From Flavobacteriales bacterium (GTDB lineage Bacteria > Bacteroidota > Bacteroidia > Flavobacteriales > UA16), in NCBI GenBank assembly GCA_018700255.1, contig JABISU010000246.1, forward strand, positions 1-8,899: a DNA stretch of 8,899 bases, read 5' to 3'. Below the pieces are notes generated by a model. The model was not told the DNA's origin, did not search any database, and saw nothing but the letters and a program-made list of their open reading frames with translations. Shown here in pieces: positions 1 to 7,395 of this stretch (the first letter of the stretch is position 1; each line of letters opens with the position of its first letter). Position numbers and translations under genes: made by a program.

Positions 1-1080
1 AGCGCCTATAGTGAGGTGGTCAGTAGCACGCATAGTTGCATCGCCAATCTTTATGAAACTCCTCAAGGCGACACAGCTGAATAAAATTGTCACGATAGGA
101 ACTGCCTCTAAATATGAGGTGCCAAGTAGAATTACGGTGAAATCTTCTGCGCGATAAATCAAAAGTGCGGTGAGAGGAAGTACTAGAAGTATCACTCCGT
201 GAATGGCACTTAATACAGTTGCTTTAAGTCTCACTAGGTTGTCTTGCATCATAGACATACCGCTAAATAGTACGCTGTCTCCGAGCTTTCCTATTACCGT
301 TACAGGGAGTCCCATCAGGTAGGATGATCTGTCATAAAGTCCCGTTAATGTCCAGTTCGAGGTGGTAGCTCCTACGACCATGGTGTCAATTTTATATGCG
401 GAGTAATTGAGGATATTGAACACCGTACTTCGCCCTCCGTATCCCACCATTTCTCGGAGGGCCTTTTTATTCATAATAACTCCTATAGGGCTAGGAGCAA
501 CTATCCAGTATCCGATGCCTAACAAGGTGTTTTGGGATAAAAGAGCTATTACATAAGCCCAAATGCCAGCTCCATTGTACGCTAAAGTTAAACCAACAAT
601 CAAGTTTCCTATGATCATCGCCGTAGATGAACAGAAAAACAAAGATTTAAAACGCATTTCCTTAATCAACATACTCCTAGGAACAACGGAGGCTCCTGAA
701 ATGATGAAGCTAAGAGCTATCCACCTGAGCACGTCAGTTAGAAGAGGTTGGTTGTAAAAGTTTGCTATATATGGAGCTGATAAGTAAGTTCCTACAAAGA
801 AAATTATACCTAGTCCCAAGCTGAAAACAAAAGCAGTGCGCTTATGCTCTGCTCTGACATTAGAATTTTGTATTAAAGCGGGGCCTATTCCAACCTGAGC
901 GAACATCTCAATAACGCCGACAACGACAAGAGCTATAGCCATCACACCGAAAGCGTCAGTAGGAATTAATCTTGCGAGCACAGCAATAAAACACAGTTGC
1001 AGAATAACTTGAGTTGTGACGTTAACACTCTGCCATTTAAGCGAAGTGCTGAATTCCGGTTCAATTATTCTTTCAGTCAT
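1..1080 (-). CDS. WzxC-type polysaccharide/lipopolysaccharide flippase, 3' end beyond left edge
   Basis: This is an inner-membrane transporter of the MOP/polysaccharide-synthesis superfamily, predicted to flip lipid-linked glycan units to the periplasm for O-antigen, capsule or exopolysaccharide. Reading leftward from the ATG at 1080, the frame stays open for 360 codons to base 1, so the C-terminus is missing; family members are usually about 430-500 residues. I see alternating hydrophobic helices from about residue 17 onward. An amphipathic N-terminus has LKWQSVN near residues 14-20. A family-typical stretch near residues 213-258 has YGGRSTVFNILNY, then KIDTMVVGA, then LTGLYDRSSYLMGLPV, matching the 'one-subunit' pattern of WzxC-like flippases. 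The start lies 1 bp after the rny stop, with an AAGG about 6-9 bases upstream inside rny, so it is probably co-transcribed and coupled. The substrate cannot be told from sequence. It could also be annotated simply as an oligosaccharide flippase family protein. Confidence 0.85.
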   Translation of the reverse strand, partial: MTERIIEPEFSTSLKWQSVNVTTQVILQLCFIAVLARLIPTDAFGVMAIALVVVGVIEMFAQVGIGPALIQNSNVRAEHKRTAFVFSLGLGIIFFVGTYLSAPYIANFYNQPLLTDVLRWIALSFIISGASVVPRSMLIKEMRFKSLFFCSSTAMIIGNLIVGLTLAYNGAGIWAYVIALLSQNTLLGIGYWIVAPSPIGVIMNKKALREMVGYGGRSTVFNILNYSAYKIDTMVVGATTSNWTLTGLYDRSSYLMGLPVTVIGKLGDSVLFSGMSMMQDNLVRLKATVLSAIHGVILLVLPLTALLIYRAEDFTVILLGTSYLEAVPIVTILFSCVALRSFIKIGDATMRATDHLTIGA

Positions 1081-1081
1081 G

Positions 1082-2614
1082 CTACCTTGCTATACTTACG
1101 GCGCGTTTTTCACGAATAACGGTTACCCTCACTTGCCCAGGGTAGGTCATCTCATTCATGATTCTGTTGGAAATATCAAGAGATAACTGATCAGCATCTG
1201 AATCACTCACTTTGTCACTCTCAACAAGAACTCTCAGTTCACGACCGGCCTGAATAGCATATGACTTTGTAACCCCAGGATACTCAAGTGCAAGATCCTC
1301 TAAGTTTTTTAATCTCTGAACATATGCGTCTACCATCTCACGACGGGCTCCAGGCCTCGCACCAGAAATAGCATCACAAACTTGAACGATGGGAGAGATT
1401 AAAGTCGTCATCTCCATCTCGTCGTGGTGAGCCCCAATAGCGTTAAGAATATTAGGTTTTTCTCCACATCGTTCAGCGATTTTCATCCCGAGTAACGCGT
1501 GTGGAAGTTCACTTTCTTCGTCGCTTACCTTTCCAATATCGTGGAGTAATCCAGCTCGCTTAGCCGCCTTGGGATCTACCCCAACCTCTGCAGCCATAGT
1601 GGCACAAAGATTAGCTACTTCGCGAGAGTGTTGTAGTAGGTTTTGACCATAAGATGAACGGTATTTCATACGTCCCACCATGCGAACTAGCTCACTCTTG
1701 AGGTTGTGAATTCCTAAGTCGATACAGGTTCTCTTTCCAAGTTCCATAATCTCCTCCTCTATTTTCTTAATCACCTTAGCTACCACTTCCTCAATACGAG
1801 CCGGGTGGATACGTCCGTCAGTTACAAGTTGGTGTAGAGATAGTCTCGCGATCTCTCTTCTCACTGGGTCGAAACAAGAAAGTATAATCGCTTCTGGTGT
1901 ATCATCCACAATGAACTCCACTCCAGTAGCAGCTTCGAGTGCACGGATATTTCTACCCTCACGTCCGATAATTCTACCCTTTACGTCATCGCTTTTTATT
2001 TGGAATACAGAAACAGAATTCTCAACTGAATGCTCTGTAGCTACTCTCTGAATCGTCTGAATAACTATTTTCTTTGCCTCAGTATTCGCCCTCTGTTTCG
2101 CATCGTCTATTATTTCTTGGACCATTGTAGAAGCTGTAACCTTAGCGTCTTGTACGGTTTGTTCAACCATATTTTTCTTGGCGTCTTCAGCAGACATCCC
2201 GGAAATTTTTTCTAAAAGCTCAATAGCTTTAAGTCTATTGTTTTCAATATCTATAGTCTTCTTCTCAATAGCGTTAAGACGTTGACTCAGCTTATCCTTT
2301 CCTTTGTTAAGATCATTTTCGATCTCCTTATTTTTTTCTATTTGCTTATTGAGATTCTTTTCTGTGTTACGAATTTTATCCTCTCTAGAGCGAAGATTAG
2401 AGTCGAGGTCTTTTCTCTCGCTTTTCTGCTTCTCTCTAAGTTCAAAGAATTTCTGCTTAGCTTGAGATATTTTCTTCTCTTTAATGCTATCTCCTTTGAG
2501 TTCTGCTTCTCGGATTATTGCATCCGATTTGGTTTTTAAACCAGCTTTTGATAAGAAAAACCCAGCCATTGCTGAAGTTATTGCAATAATTCCATAAATT
2601 ATTAGAATGTCCAT
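1082..2614 (-). CDS. rny: Ribonuclease Y
   Basis: RNase Y is a membrane-anchored endoribonuclease that starts mRNA decay. The 510-residue length is normal for the family and domain order is complete. There is one N-terminal transmembrane helix (about residues 3-21). A long Lys/Glu-rich coiled coil follows (about 30-185). Next is a KH RNA-binding domain with the GREG loop at 217-220 and GRNIRALE after it. The HD phosphohydrolase domain has His329 (LLQHSREV), His358-Asp359 (LLHDIGK), the HHDE at 396-399 and Asp414. The C-terminal block has [19 protein letters not shown] and [12 protein letters not shown], all hallmarks of RNase Y. The start is ATG at 2614, with a weak AAGG upstream. It sits 19 bp after zapA and 1 bp before the flippase gene, so it is likely transcribed from the promoter ahead of the coiled-coil gene. 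All catalytic residues are present and I see no truncation. Confidence 0.98.
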   Translation of the reverse strand: MDILIIYGIIAITSAMAGFFLSKAGLKTKSDAIIREAELKGDSIKEKKISQAKQKFFELREKQKSERKDLDSNLRSREDKIRNTEKNLNKQIEKNKEIENDLNKGKDKLSQRLNAIEKKTIDIENNRLKAIELLEKISGMSAEDAKKNMVEQTVQDAKVTASTMVQEIIDDAKQRANTEAKKIVIQTIQRVATEHSVENSVSVFQIKSDDVKGRIIGREGRNIRALEAATGVEFIVDDTPEAIILSCFDPVRREIARLSLHQLVTDGRIHPARIEEVVAKVIKKIEEEIMELGKRTCIDLGIHNLKSELVRMVGRMKYRSSYGQNLLQHSREVANLCATMAAEVGVDPKAAKRAGLLHDIGKVSDEESELPHALLGMKIAERCGEKPNILNAIGAHHDEMEMTTLISPIVQVCDAISGARPGARREMVDAYVQRLKNLEDLALEYPGVTKSYAIQAGRELRVLVESDKVSDSDADQLSLDISNRIMNEMTYPGQVRVTVIREKRAVSIAR

Positions 2615-2633
2615 ATTTTGGTTGCCTTATTGC

Positions 2634-2945
2634 CTACTTTTTCATTGCCGAGGTCATGCGTTTGATAAGGTCATCGACTAGTTCTACTGTAAATTCTTCT
2701 TCGCCGTCCTCATCAGAAGCTGTTTTTGCTTCTGCATTTTCGAGCTGCTTAACACGTATGGAAAGTTGTAGGGCTGTCATCGCAAATAAATCAATCCTGT
2801 CCTGAACAGCAAATTGAGATTTCAATTCAGTGAGTCTTTCATCAATAGCAGATGCAGCGTCCTTAACACCCTGGACCTCCTCTGGGAGAACTGATAGGGG
2901 GTAGGAGCGTCCAGCAATATTTACTTCGATGGTTTCTTTAGACAT
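2634..2945 (-). CDS. zapA: Cell division protein ZapA
   Basis: ZapA is a cytoplasmic protein that binds FtsZ filaments and cross-links them into the Z-ring. The 103-residue product has the family layout. The N-terminal beta-alpha head starts IEVNIAGRSYPL (residues 6-17). A helix with VKDAASAIDERLTELK (27-42) follows. A second long helix carries the DRIDLFAMTALQLS segment (49-62) and continues as a coiled coil, which in known ZapA forms the dimer and tetramer. A short acidic patch (DEDGEEE, 78-84) precedes the final helix. The start is ATG at 2945; no strong Shine-Dalgarno is visible, as is usual in Bacteroidota. It is flanked by 19-bp gaps on both sides, upstream by a coiled-coil gene and downstream by rny. 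The zapA-rny pairing is, as I recall, common in Bacteroidota. Confidence 0.93.
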   Translation of the reverse strand: MSKETIEVNIAGRSYPLSVLPEEVQGVKDAASAIDERLTELKSQFAVQDRIDLFAMTALQLSIRVKQLENAEAKTASDEDGEEEFTVELVDDLIKRMTSAMKK

Positions 2946-2964
2946 ATCTGAATTAATATGATAT

Positions 2965-3288
2965 TTATGTTAGTAGAGATAAACAAGAGTCGATTTCTTT
3001 TACCAAAGCGTCGATTTCCTCGGCCGAAAGGTCGGCAGTGTCGTGGCTTTGAATTAAAGGGTTAGGGTTGTTTGTACATTCCTCAAGTTCTTTCGAACAC
3101 TCTTTATTCTCAATAGTTAACTTTTCAATCTGTAATAAGGCAGTAGAAAGTTTCTCCTTAAACTCATTTATTTGAGCGTTGAATTTTTCTTCATCTGCTT
3201 TACGTTCAGCACTTTCCACCTGAAATCTCTGAAGCAACTTTTCTGTTACATCAACAAGTTTATTTGTGGAATCTTTGAGTGTAGGCAT
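2965..3288 (-). CDS. Small coiled-coil protein upstream of zapA, function unknown
   Basis: This is a 107-residue protein that I recognise only as the small conserved ORF often found next to zapA in Bacteroidota. I chose ATG at 3288 over the in-frame ATG at 3324 (12 residues longer). The promoter-like TATATTTG at 3306-3313 would place the transcription start after 3324, and the extra residues look like translated promoter DNA. Residues about 8-70 are charged, Lys/Glu-rich and heptad-like (coiled coil). A polar Asn/Pro linker (about 72-78) follows, then a C-terminal helix with LSAEEIDALVKEIDSCLSLL (87-106). There is no signal peptide or membrane segment, so it should be cytoplasmic. Being first in a zapA operon suggests a Z-ring role similar to ZauP of Caulobacter or ZapB of Escherichia, but that is inference; no sequence family match is claimed. 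Confidence 0.82.
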   Translation of the reverse strand: MPTLKDSTNKLVDVTEKLLQRFQVESAERKADEEKFNAQINEFKEKLSTALLQIEKLTIENKECSKELEECTNNPNPLIQSHDTADLSAEEIDALVKEIDSCLSLLT

Positions 3289-3381
3289 GAGGCACGGTAT
3301 CGTAACAAATATACTAAAATGCATGTAATGATTTTCAATTTTTTATATGATTTACACTCTTTCAAATTGTAGTTTTACACC
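3289..3381. promoter_or_regulatory. Divergent intergenic region between coiled-coil/zapA/rny operon and M23 gene
   Basis: This 93-bp AT-rich spacer separates two divergent transcripts and is the longest non-coding stretch in the window. It should hold promoters for both directions. The leftward one has a recognisable candidate (3306-3338). For the rightward M23 gene I see no convincing TTG...TAnnTTTG pair. A near match TAGTTTTA at 3370-3377 is too close to the ATG at 3382 and lacks a spaced -33 element. Confidence 0.55.
3306..3338 (-). promoter_or_regulatory. Bacteroidetes-type promoter candidate for the coiled-coil/zapA/rny operon
   Basis: On the minus strand, TATATTTG (3313 to 3306) is an exact match to the Bacteroidetes -7 consensus TAnnTTTG. 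A TTG -33 core lies at 3338 to 3336, giving a 22-base spacer, at the long end of the reported range for flavobacteria. Transcription would start around 3299-3301, about 10 bases before the ATG at 3288. This supports the shorter start of that gene. No experimental evidence is available here, and AT-rich DNA makes chance matches possible. Confidence 0.5.
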
Positions 3382-5064
3382 ATGACTCACATTTTTTATT
3401 TATTTTCTTTTTTTACGGCTTTTTTATCTCCTTTTTATTTTTCTGCCCAAACCTCCACACCCCTTTACGCTTCTCAATCAGGTTTCATTGCTCCACTTGA
3501 TATTCCACTTGTTTTAAGTGGAAATTTCGGAGAGTTCAGAGGCGACCACTTTCACACGGGCCTTGATTTTAAAACTCAGGGAAAGGAGGGGTTTCCTGTT
3601 CTCGCAGTTGCTGACGGAGTTGTGTCGAGAGTGAAGGTGAGACCTTGGGGTTATGGCCATGCTTTATATCTAAAACACTCAGATGGGACGACTACGGTTT
3701 ACGCACATCTATCTTCCTATGCGCTTCCTATTTCTGAATGGCTTTTAGAAAGGCAATACTCGAAAAGATCGTTCAACATAGATAGCCGTCCTGCAACAGA
3801 GATTTCATTTTCTGCTGGAGACACCATAGGTTGGAGTGGGAACTCGGGCTCCTCAGGAGGGCCTCACCTGCATTTTGAAGTTCGTGATGAGTACGAGAAA
3901 CCCATTAACCCCCTTCAATGGGGCTTCAATATTGGGGATTCAAAATCTCCTAAAGTGGGTTCGCTTAGAGTGATTCCAATAGATTCTCAAGGTCTTGAGA
4001 ATAGATCTCGAACACTAGAAGTTAAATCCGGTGGAGTTCTTGAAATCCCTTCTGGACAGGTCAGACTCGCCGTAGAAGCGAATGACCAACTCGACGGAGC
4101 TTCTAACGTTTGTGGGGTATATTCTATGGAAGTTTTCGTAGATGGTGATTTGTATTCTTCCCTTTTTATAGACACTCTTGATTTTTCTACGAATAAGGAT
4201 ATGAACGCTCACTCGTATTACCCGGAGTGGAAATCTTCAAGAACACAAATACATAGATTTACACCTCTTCCAGGAAATCGATTGCCTATTTATGATTTCA
4301 CCCCGGTCGTGAACCTTGAGGTGATTGAAGATTCCACAATGAACATATCTGTGAGATGTAGCGATGCCCATGGAAACATAACTACAAAGTTGTATACCCT
4401 TTTAGGGGGTAGCTCATTCGAGCAGGCGTTTGAGAGTTCACAAAGTGCAACCGTCTTCTGCCCAGCGATGCCTTCCACTGAGGCTACTTTAGAGGATGGA
4501 GGTGTTAAGGTGGTTTGGCCTAAGAGATCCTTCTACAACAGGGAAACCGCAAGCTTGCAAGTTTTTTCAAACGGGGAGTTTTTCATTGGACCAGAAGACG
4601 CAGCATTGGCAAAATCCTTTAGAGTGCATTTAAATGATCTAGAGGGGGACTTGTCAAAATTGGTGGCGGTTAGGCTTTCTGAAAAAGGCATTAGGATGGG
4701 GGTGGAAGTTTGTGAATTTCAGGGAGATTCAGTTACTTTTTCATCGAGAATAATGGGGAGATATAAGCTTGTTAGAGATACCATTGCGCCGAGGCTTTTG
4801 CCTAAATTTTCTGCAACCCCATTAGTCTCTAATGGAAACCTTGTGTTCCATCTCGAAGACGATCTCTCTGGAGTATCTAAAGTGGAGGGTTTTATAGACA
4901 AAGAGTGGGTGCTGTTACGTTGGGATCCGAAAAAGAAAACAGCTGTTTATAGAGCGTCGGATTTACATCATATTCCGGGCGTGAAATCTCAAATAACGGT
5001 TCGAGTTGAAGATGCGGTAGGGAACGAATCCTTTTGGATTGGAAGTGTGGAAATGGGGAAATAA
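3382..5064 (+). CDS. Secreted M23 family (LytM-type) zinc metallopeptidase
   Basis: This is a predicted periplasmic or surface peptidoglycan endopeptidase that cuts peptide cross-links. The 560-residue protein starts with a hydrophobic signal peptide (about 1-22, cleavage before Gln23 in FSAQ). The peptidase domain follows at once (about 35-180). Zinc ligands are His58 and Asp62 in HTGLD and His164 in HLHFE; the likely catalytic histidines are His109 in YAHL and His162. All are present, so it should be active, unlike degenerate LytM factors such as EnvC. About 30 residues are inserted between YAHL and the GDTIGWSGNSG segment, which I recall as normal for Bacteroidetes versions. The remaining 370 or so residues look beta-rich, with a probable Ig-like domain at about 470-555 (DDLSGVSKVEG, later RVEDAVGNE). 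I see no type IX sorting domain. The ATG at 3382 is the only start that keeps the signal peptide. The gene is divergent from the zapA operon and convergent with the DUF5916 gene, 9 bp away. Confidence 0.93.
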   Translation: MTHIFYLFSFFTAFLSPFYFSAQTSTPLYASQSGFIAPLDIPLVLSGNFGEFRGDHFHTGLDFKTQGKEGFPVLAVADGVVSRVKVRPWGYGHALYLKHSDGTTTVYAHLSSYALPISEWLLERQYSKRSFNIDSRPATEISFSAGDTIGWSGNSGSSGGPHLHFEVRDEYEKPINPLQWGFNIGDSKSPKVGSLRVIPIDSQGLENRSRTLEVKSGGVLEIPSGQVRLAVEANDQLDGASNVCGVYSMEVFVDGDLYSSLFIDTLDFSTNKDMNAHSYYPEWKSSRTQIHRFTPLPGNRLPIYDFTPVVNLEVIEDSTMNISVRCSDAHGNITTKLYTLLGGSSFEQAFESSQSATVFCPAMPSTEATLEDGGVKVVWPKRSFYNRETASLQVFSNGEFFIGPEDAALAKSFRVHLNDLEGDLSKLVAVRLSEKGIRMGVEVCEFQGDSVTFSSRIMGRYKLVRDTIAPRLLPKFSATPLVSNGNLVFHLEDDLSGVSKVEGFIDKEWVLLRWDPKKKTAVYRASDLHHIPGVKSQITVRVEDAVGNESFWIGSVEMGK

Positions 5065-5118
5065 AGGTCTTTATTACCTCCTTATTGTGTTGTAATCAAG
5101 GTAGTATAATGCCTTTAT
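5061..5118. repeat. Imperfect nested inverted repeat across the convergent gene ends (possible bidirectional terminator)
   Basis: Three nested complementary segments flank the convergent stop codons. ATAAAGG (5061-5067) pairs with CCTTTAT (5112-5118), TTAT (5071-5074) with ATAA (5106-5109), and TACCT (5075-5079) with AGGTA (5099-5103). Together these are 16 base pairs around a 19-base loop, with a 3x2 internal loop and a 2-base bulge. The M23 stop lies in the left arm and the DUF5916 stop in the inner stem. The helix is AT-rich and neither side has a clear T-run, so a classical intrinsic terminator is not shown; chance pairing is possible. Confidence 0.35.
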
Positions 5119-7395
5119 AGACAAAGAGTTAACGAATGTCTCCTCAAGCATTTGTTCCCAGTTATCAAAGTAGCTAGAAGGCAGTTGTACACCTCTAGAT
5201 TGCAGGGTATTTTTCCATACAATACTCAGCTCACTGCCTGGAGAGAATTGCCAGGTGAATCCAAAATCCACACTCCAAGCATTGAAATTGACATCATACT
5301 CAGAAGTGTTGTCTGATGCGAGAGTTACTAGAGAGGTTTCATGGAGTTCTGAGTCTTGTCCTAAAGAGTAAAACTCTAGGTAATCTACAGTGCTCCAATA
5401 GTGTCTAATTCTTATATTAAAACCCGATCTGTTTGATAATATATAAGCCCCTGATAATACATGGGTTTCACTCTTGTTATTACGAGCTCCGAATATACTC
5501 TCGTCTTCTCCATCTAAGCCGGGCATAATTGTGGCATACCCAAGTTCACTGAACTGCCCTTGATAACTATATACGTATCTAAATGATAATTTGTCATTTA
5601 TTCTTAATCGGGGTTCAATTCTGAAATCATATCCATTCCAATCCACGCCTTCAGTAAATGCTATACTGCGTGCTAATCTAACATCAATTGCAATTTGCTT
5701 TCTATAATCTGTCGATATTATTAGGTCTGTATACCCCCATGTAGGCAAATTAAAGGAATAACCATCTAAGCGAGGTTCAAAAAAATCAACGCCCCTAACA
5801 GGTGATCCATAAAACCCCAACCGCGCAAACTGAAAACTTTTTGTCATAGCTCCAAGCTCTCCGGAAATCATCAAATCCGTAAATGTTCTAGGATAATAAA
5901 GTTGTGTGTGCTCAATCTCCAATCCTGAGAAAAGATTAACAAATCTGCCAAAAGGTTCAACTATTTGATATTCCATACCTAGTGAATTGACCACTTCGTT
6001 GGGAGCTTGTAAATATCCCAAGTCGTTAGGGTCATAGAACTCACTTTCTTCAAGATGAAAAGCATCTATTATAAAGTTTCCTGAGATTTTACTTGTTCCA
6101 ATTTTCCATTTGTGTCCACCGTCTGTATAAGAAGCTTGCCCAGATAATGAATAAGAGTTCTTCTTATTTCGCAATTCAAAATCTACCCCTTGTACAAGTG
6201 CCGATTCACCGTCCTTAGTTACTAACGTACTTATCCCATGTACGTATCCATTGTTAGGTAGGCTTTGGTCTAGTACAGCAACAGAGTAGGAGGTAACAGG
6301 ACTATTTTCAGTTGAGTCTTGTGCATCAATAGCAAACGCCTGTAATGCTCCTATGCCTAATCCCCCTTTAGTTCTTCCGGAGAATTTTGAGGCATTAATA
6401 AGTTGAAGGTTTTCGCCTACTCTACGGCTGTAGAACAATCCGCTTTTATTAAAAAGTTCAGTCCCTTCTGTGAAAAAGGGTCGATTATCCTGAAATTGAA
6501 TTTCGTAAGCACTTAAATTAAGGACGAGATTGTCAGCTACAACTTGACCGAAATCGGGTATTAATGTCATATCTAAAGTAAAGGCATCCCCTATTCCGGC
6601 CTTGAAGTCTAGCCCTCCGTTAAACCTTGTTCCTAATCCCCCATCTTCCATACTCTCAGCATATACAGAGGCGTATGGAAAGAAAGTAATCCTTGGTGGT
6701 GGTGTTATTTCACTAAATCCGTGAAGCTCGCCAGTTTCTCTCATTCCTTCCACTTGACTTGTAGCGTCCATAGGTTCCCAAACCGAAAATTCTCTAAATC
6801 GTCTAATTTTCCTCCAAAAATTTACACCCCAAACTACTTCTTCCCCTTCTTCCATTTTTGCAAATCTCAAAGCTGCCCAAGGAATTTCAAACTCGGCCGT
6901 CCATCCATTTTCATCGACAACAGTCATAACATCCCACACAGCATCCCAATTGGAATCCATTCCTGTTGGTGAGACATTCATATCAACTAAAATACCTGCA
7001 GGTGTAGTAGCAAATGCCACTCCGTTAATGCCGTCGTTGTATGGTGAAAACATAAAGCCAAATTCGTCAGAGTTCCTAATTTGGTCTCTTTGTGAATATT
7101 GCATCAAAATGGAATCTGGTGCTGTGTCGAACATTTGCGCTCCTACATATATGGCTTCATCATCGAAGAGAATCCTTAGTTCTGTCCTCTGGGTAGATTC
7201 GTAACCTGGATTCGGAGAAAATTGAGTGAAATCGGATATCACCTCTGCACTTCCCCAAGCTACTTCATTCAGTTTTCCATCTAGAACTATTTCACTCACT
7301 TTTAAGCTTGCGTTAGCAATTCTTTGAGCATTTATATCTTCTATGAAAAAAAAGGCTAAAGTTATGTAGCCAAATAATCTAATTCTCCCTCTCAT
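5074..7395 (-). CDS. CBM9-like / DUF5916 domain protein, predicted outer-membrane beta-barrel
   Basis: This is a 773-residue exported protein of a family common in Bacteroidota and of unknown biochemical function. The signal peptide is about residues 1-23 with cleavage before Gln24 (INAQ); an IED at 18-20 makes it slightly unusual. A carbohydrate-binding-family-9-like domain follows (about 28-230). It has LDGKLNEVAW at 38-47, FDDEAIYVGAQMFD at 77-90, SDEFGFMFSPYNDG at 109-122 and WDAVWDV at 150-156. The DUF5916 region (about 235-773) contains the family block around 275-315 (IPDFGQVVADN, then FQDNRPFFTEGTELF). Many alternating aromatic/polar strands then suggest a barrel, ending YYLDYN. The ATG at 7395 overlaps the mltG stop by 4 bp (ATGA) and no Shine-Dalgarno is visible, so translation is probably coupled to mltG. 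Actual sugar binding is unproven; CBM9 here is a fold assignment. Length is normal and no frameshift is visible. Confidence 0.88.
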   Translation of the reverse strand: MRGRIRLFGYITLAFFFIEDINAQRIANASLKVSEIVLDGKLNEVAWGSAEVISDFTQFSPNPGYESTQRTELRILFDDEAIYVGAQMFDTAPDSILMQYSQRDQIRNSDEFGFMFSPYNDGINGVAFATTPAGILVDMNVSPTGMDSNWDAVWDVMTVVDENGWTAEFEIPWAALRFAKMEEGEEVVWGVNFWRKIRRFREFSVWEPMDATSQVEGMRETGELHGFSEITPPPRITFFPYASVYAESMEDGGLGTRFNGGLDFKAGIGDAFTLDMTLIPDFGQVVADNLVLNLSAYEIQFQDNRPFFTEGTELFNKSGLFYSRRVGENLQLINASKFSGRTKGGLGIGALQAFAIDAQDSTENSPVTSYSVAVLDQSLPNNGYVHGISTLVTKDGESALVQGVDFELRNKKNSYSLSGQASYTDGGHKWKIGTSKISGNFIIDAFHLEESEFYDPNDLGYLQAPNEVVNSLGMEYQIVEPFGRFVNLFSGLEIEHTQLYYPRTFTDLMISGELGAMTKSFQFARLGFYGSPVRGVDFFEPRLDGYSFNLPTWGYTDLIISTDYRKQIAIDVRLARSIAFTEGVDWNGYDFRIEPRLRINDKLSFRYVYSYQGQFSELGYATIMPGLDGEDESIFGARNNKSETHVLSGAYILSNRSGFNIRIRHYWSTVDYLEFYSLGQDSELHETSLVTLASDNTSEYDVNFNAWSVDFGFTWQFSPGSELSIVWKNTLQSRGVQLPSSYFDNWEQMLEETFVNSLSIKALYYLDYNTIRR

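Noticed and set aside
563..757. Plus-strand 64-codon open frame
   Set aside because: It lies wholly antisense to the flippase coding frame, which has clear family motifs, and resembles no protein I know.
2282..2539. Plus-strand 85-codon open frame that looks like a hydrophobic membrane protein
   Set aside because: It is the antisense of the RNase Y coiled coil. Lys and Glu codons (AAA, GAA) read backwards as Phe and Leu, which gives a false membrane-like sequence. The rny frame is fully convincing.
3328..3353. Direct repeat ATGATTT (3328-3334 and 3347-3353) as an operator
   Set aside because: It is seven AT-rich bases in an AT-rich spacer with no wider symmetry, so it is likely chance.
3370..3377. 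TAGTTTTA as a promoter -7 element for the M23 gene
   Set aside because: It lacks the final G and has no TTG at the right distance. It would also start transcription at or after the ATG at 3382.
6721..7204. Two plus-strand open frames of about 83-84 codons
   Set aside because: Both are antisense to the CBM9-like part of the DUF5916 gene. Their Pro/Ser/Phe-rich content is what such shadow frames usually show.
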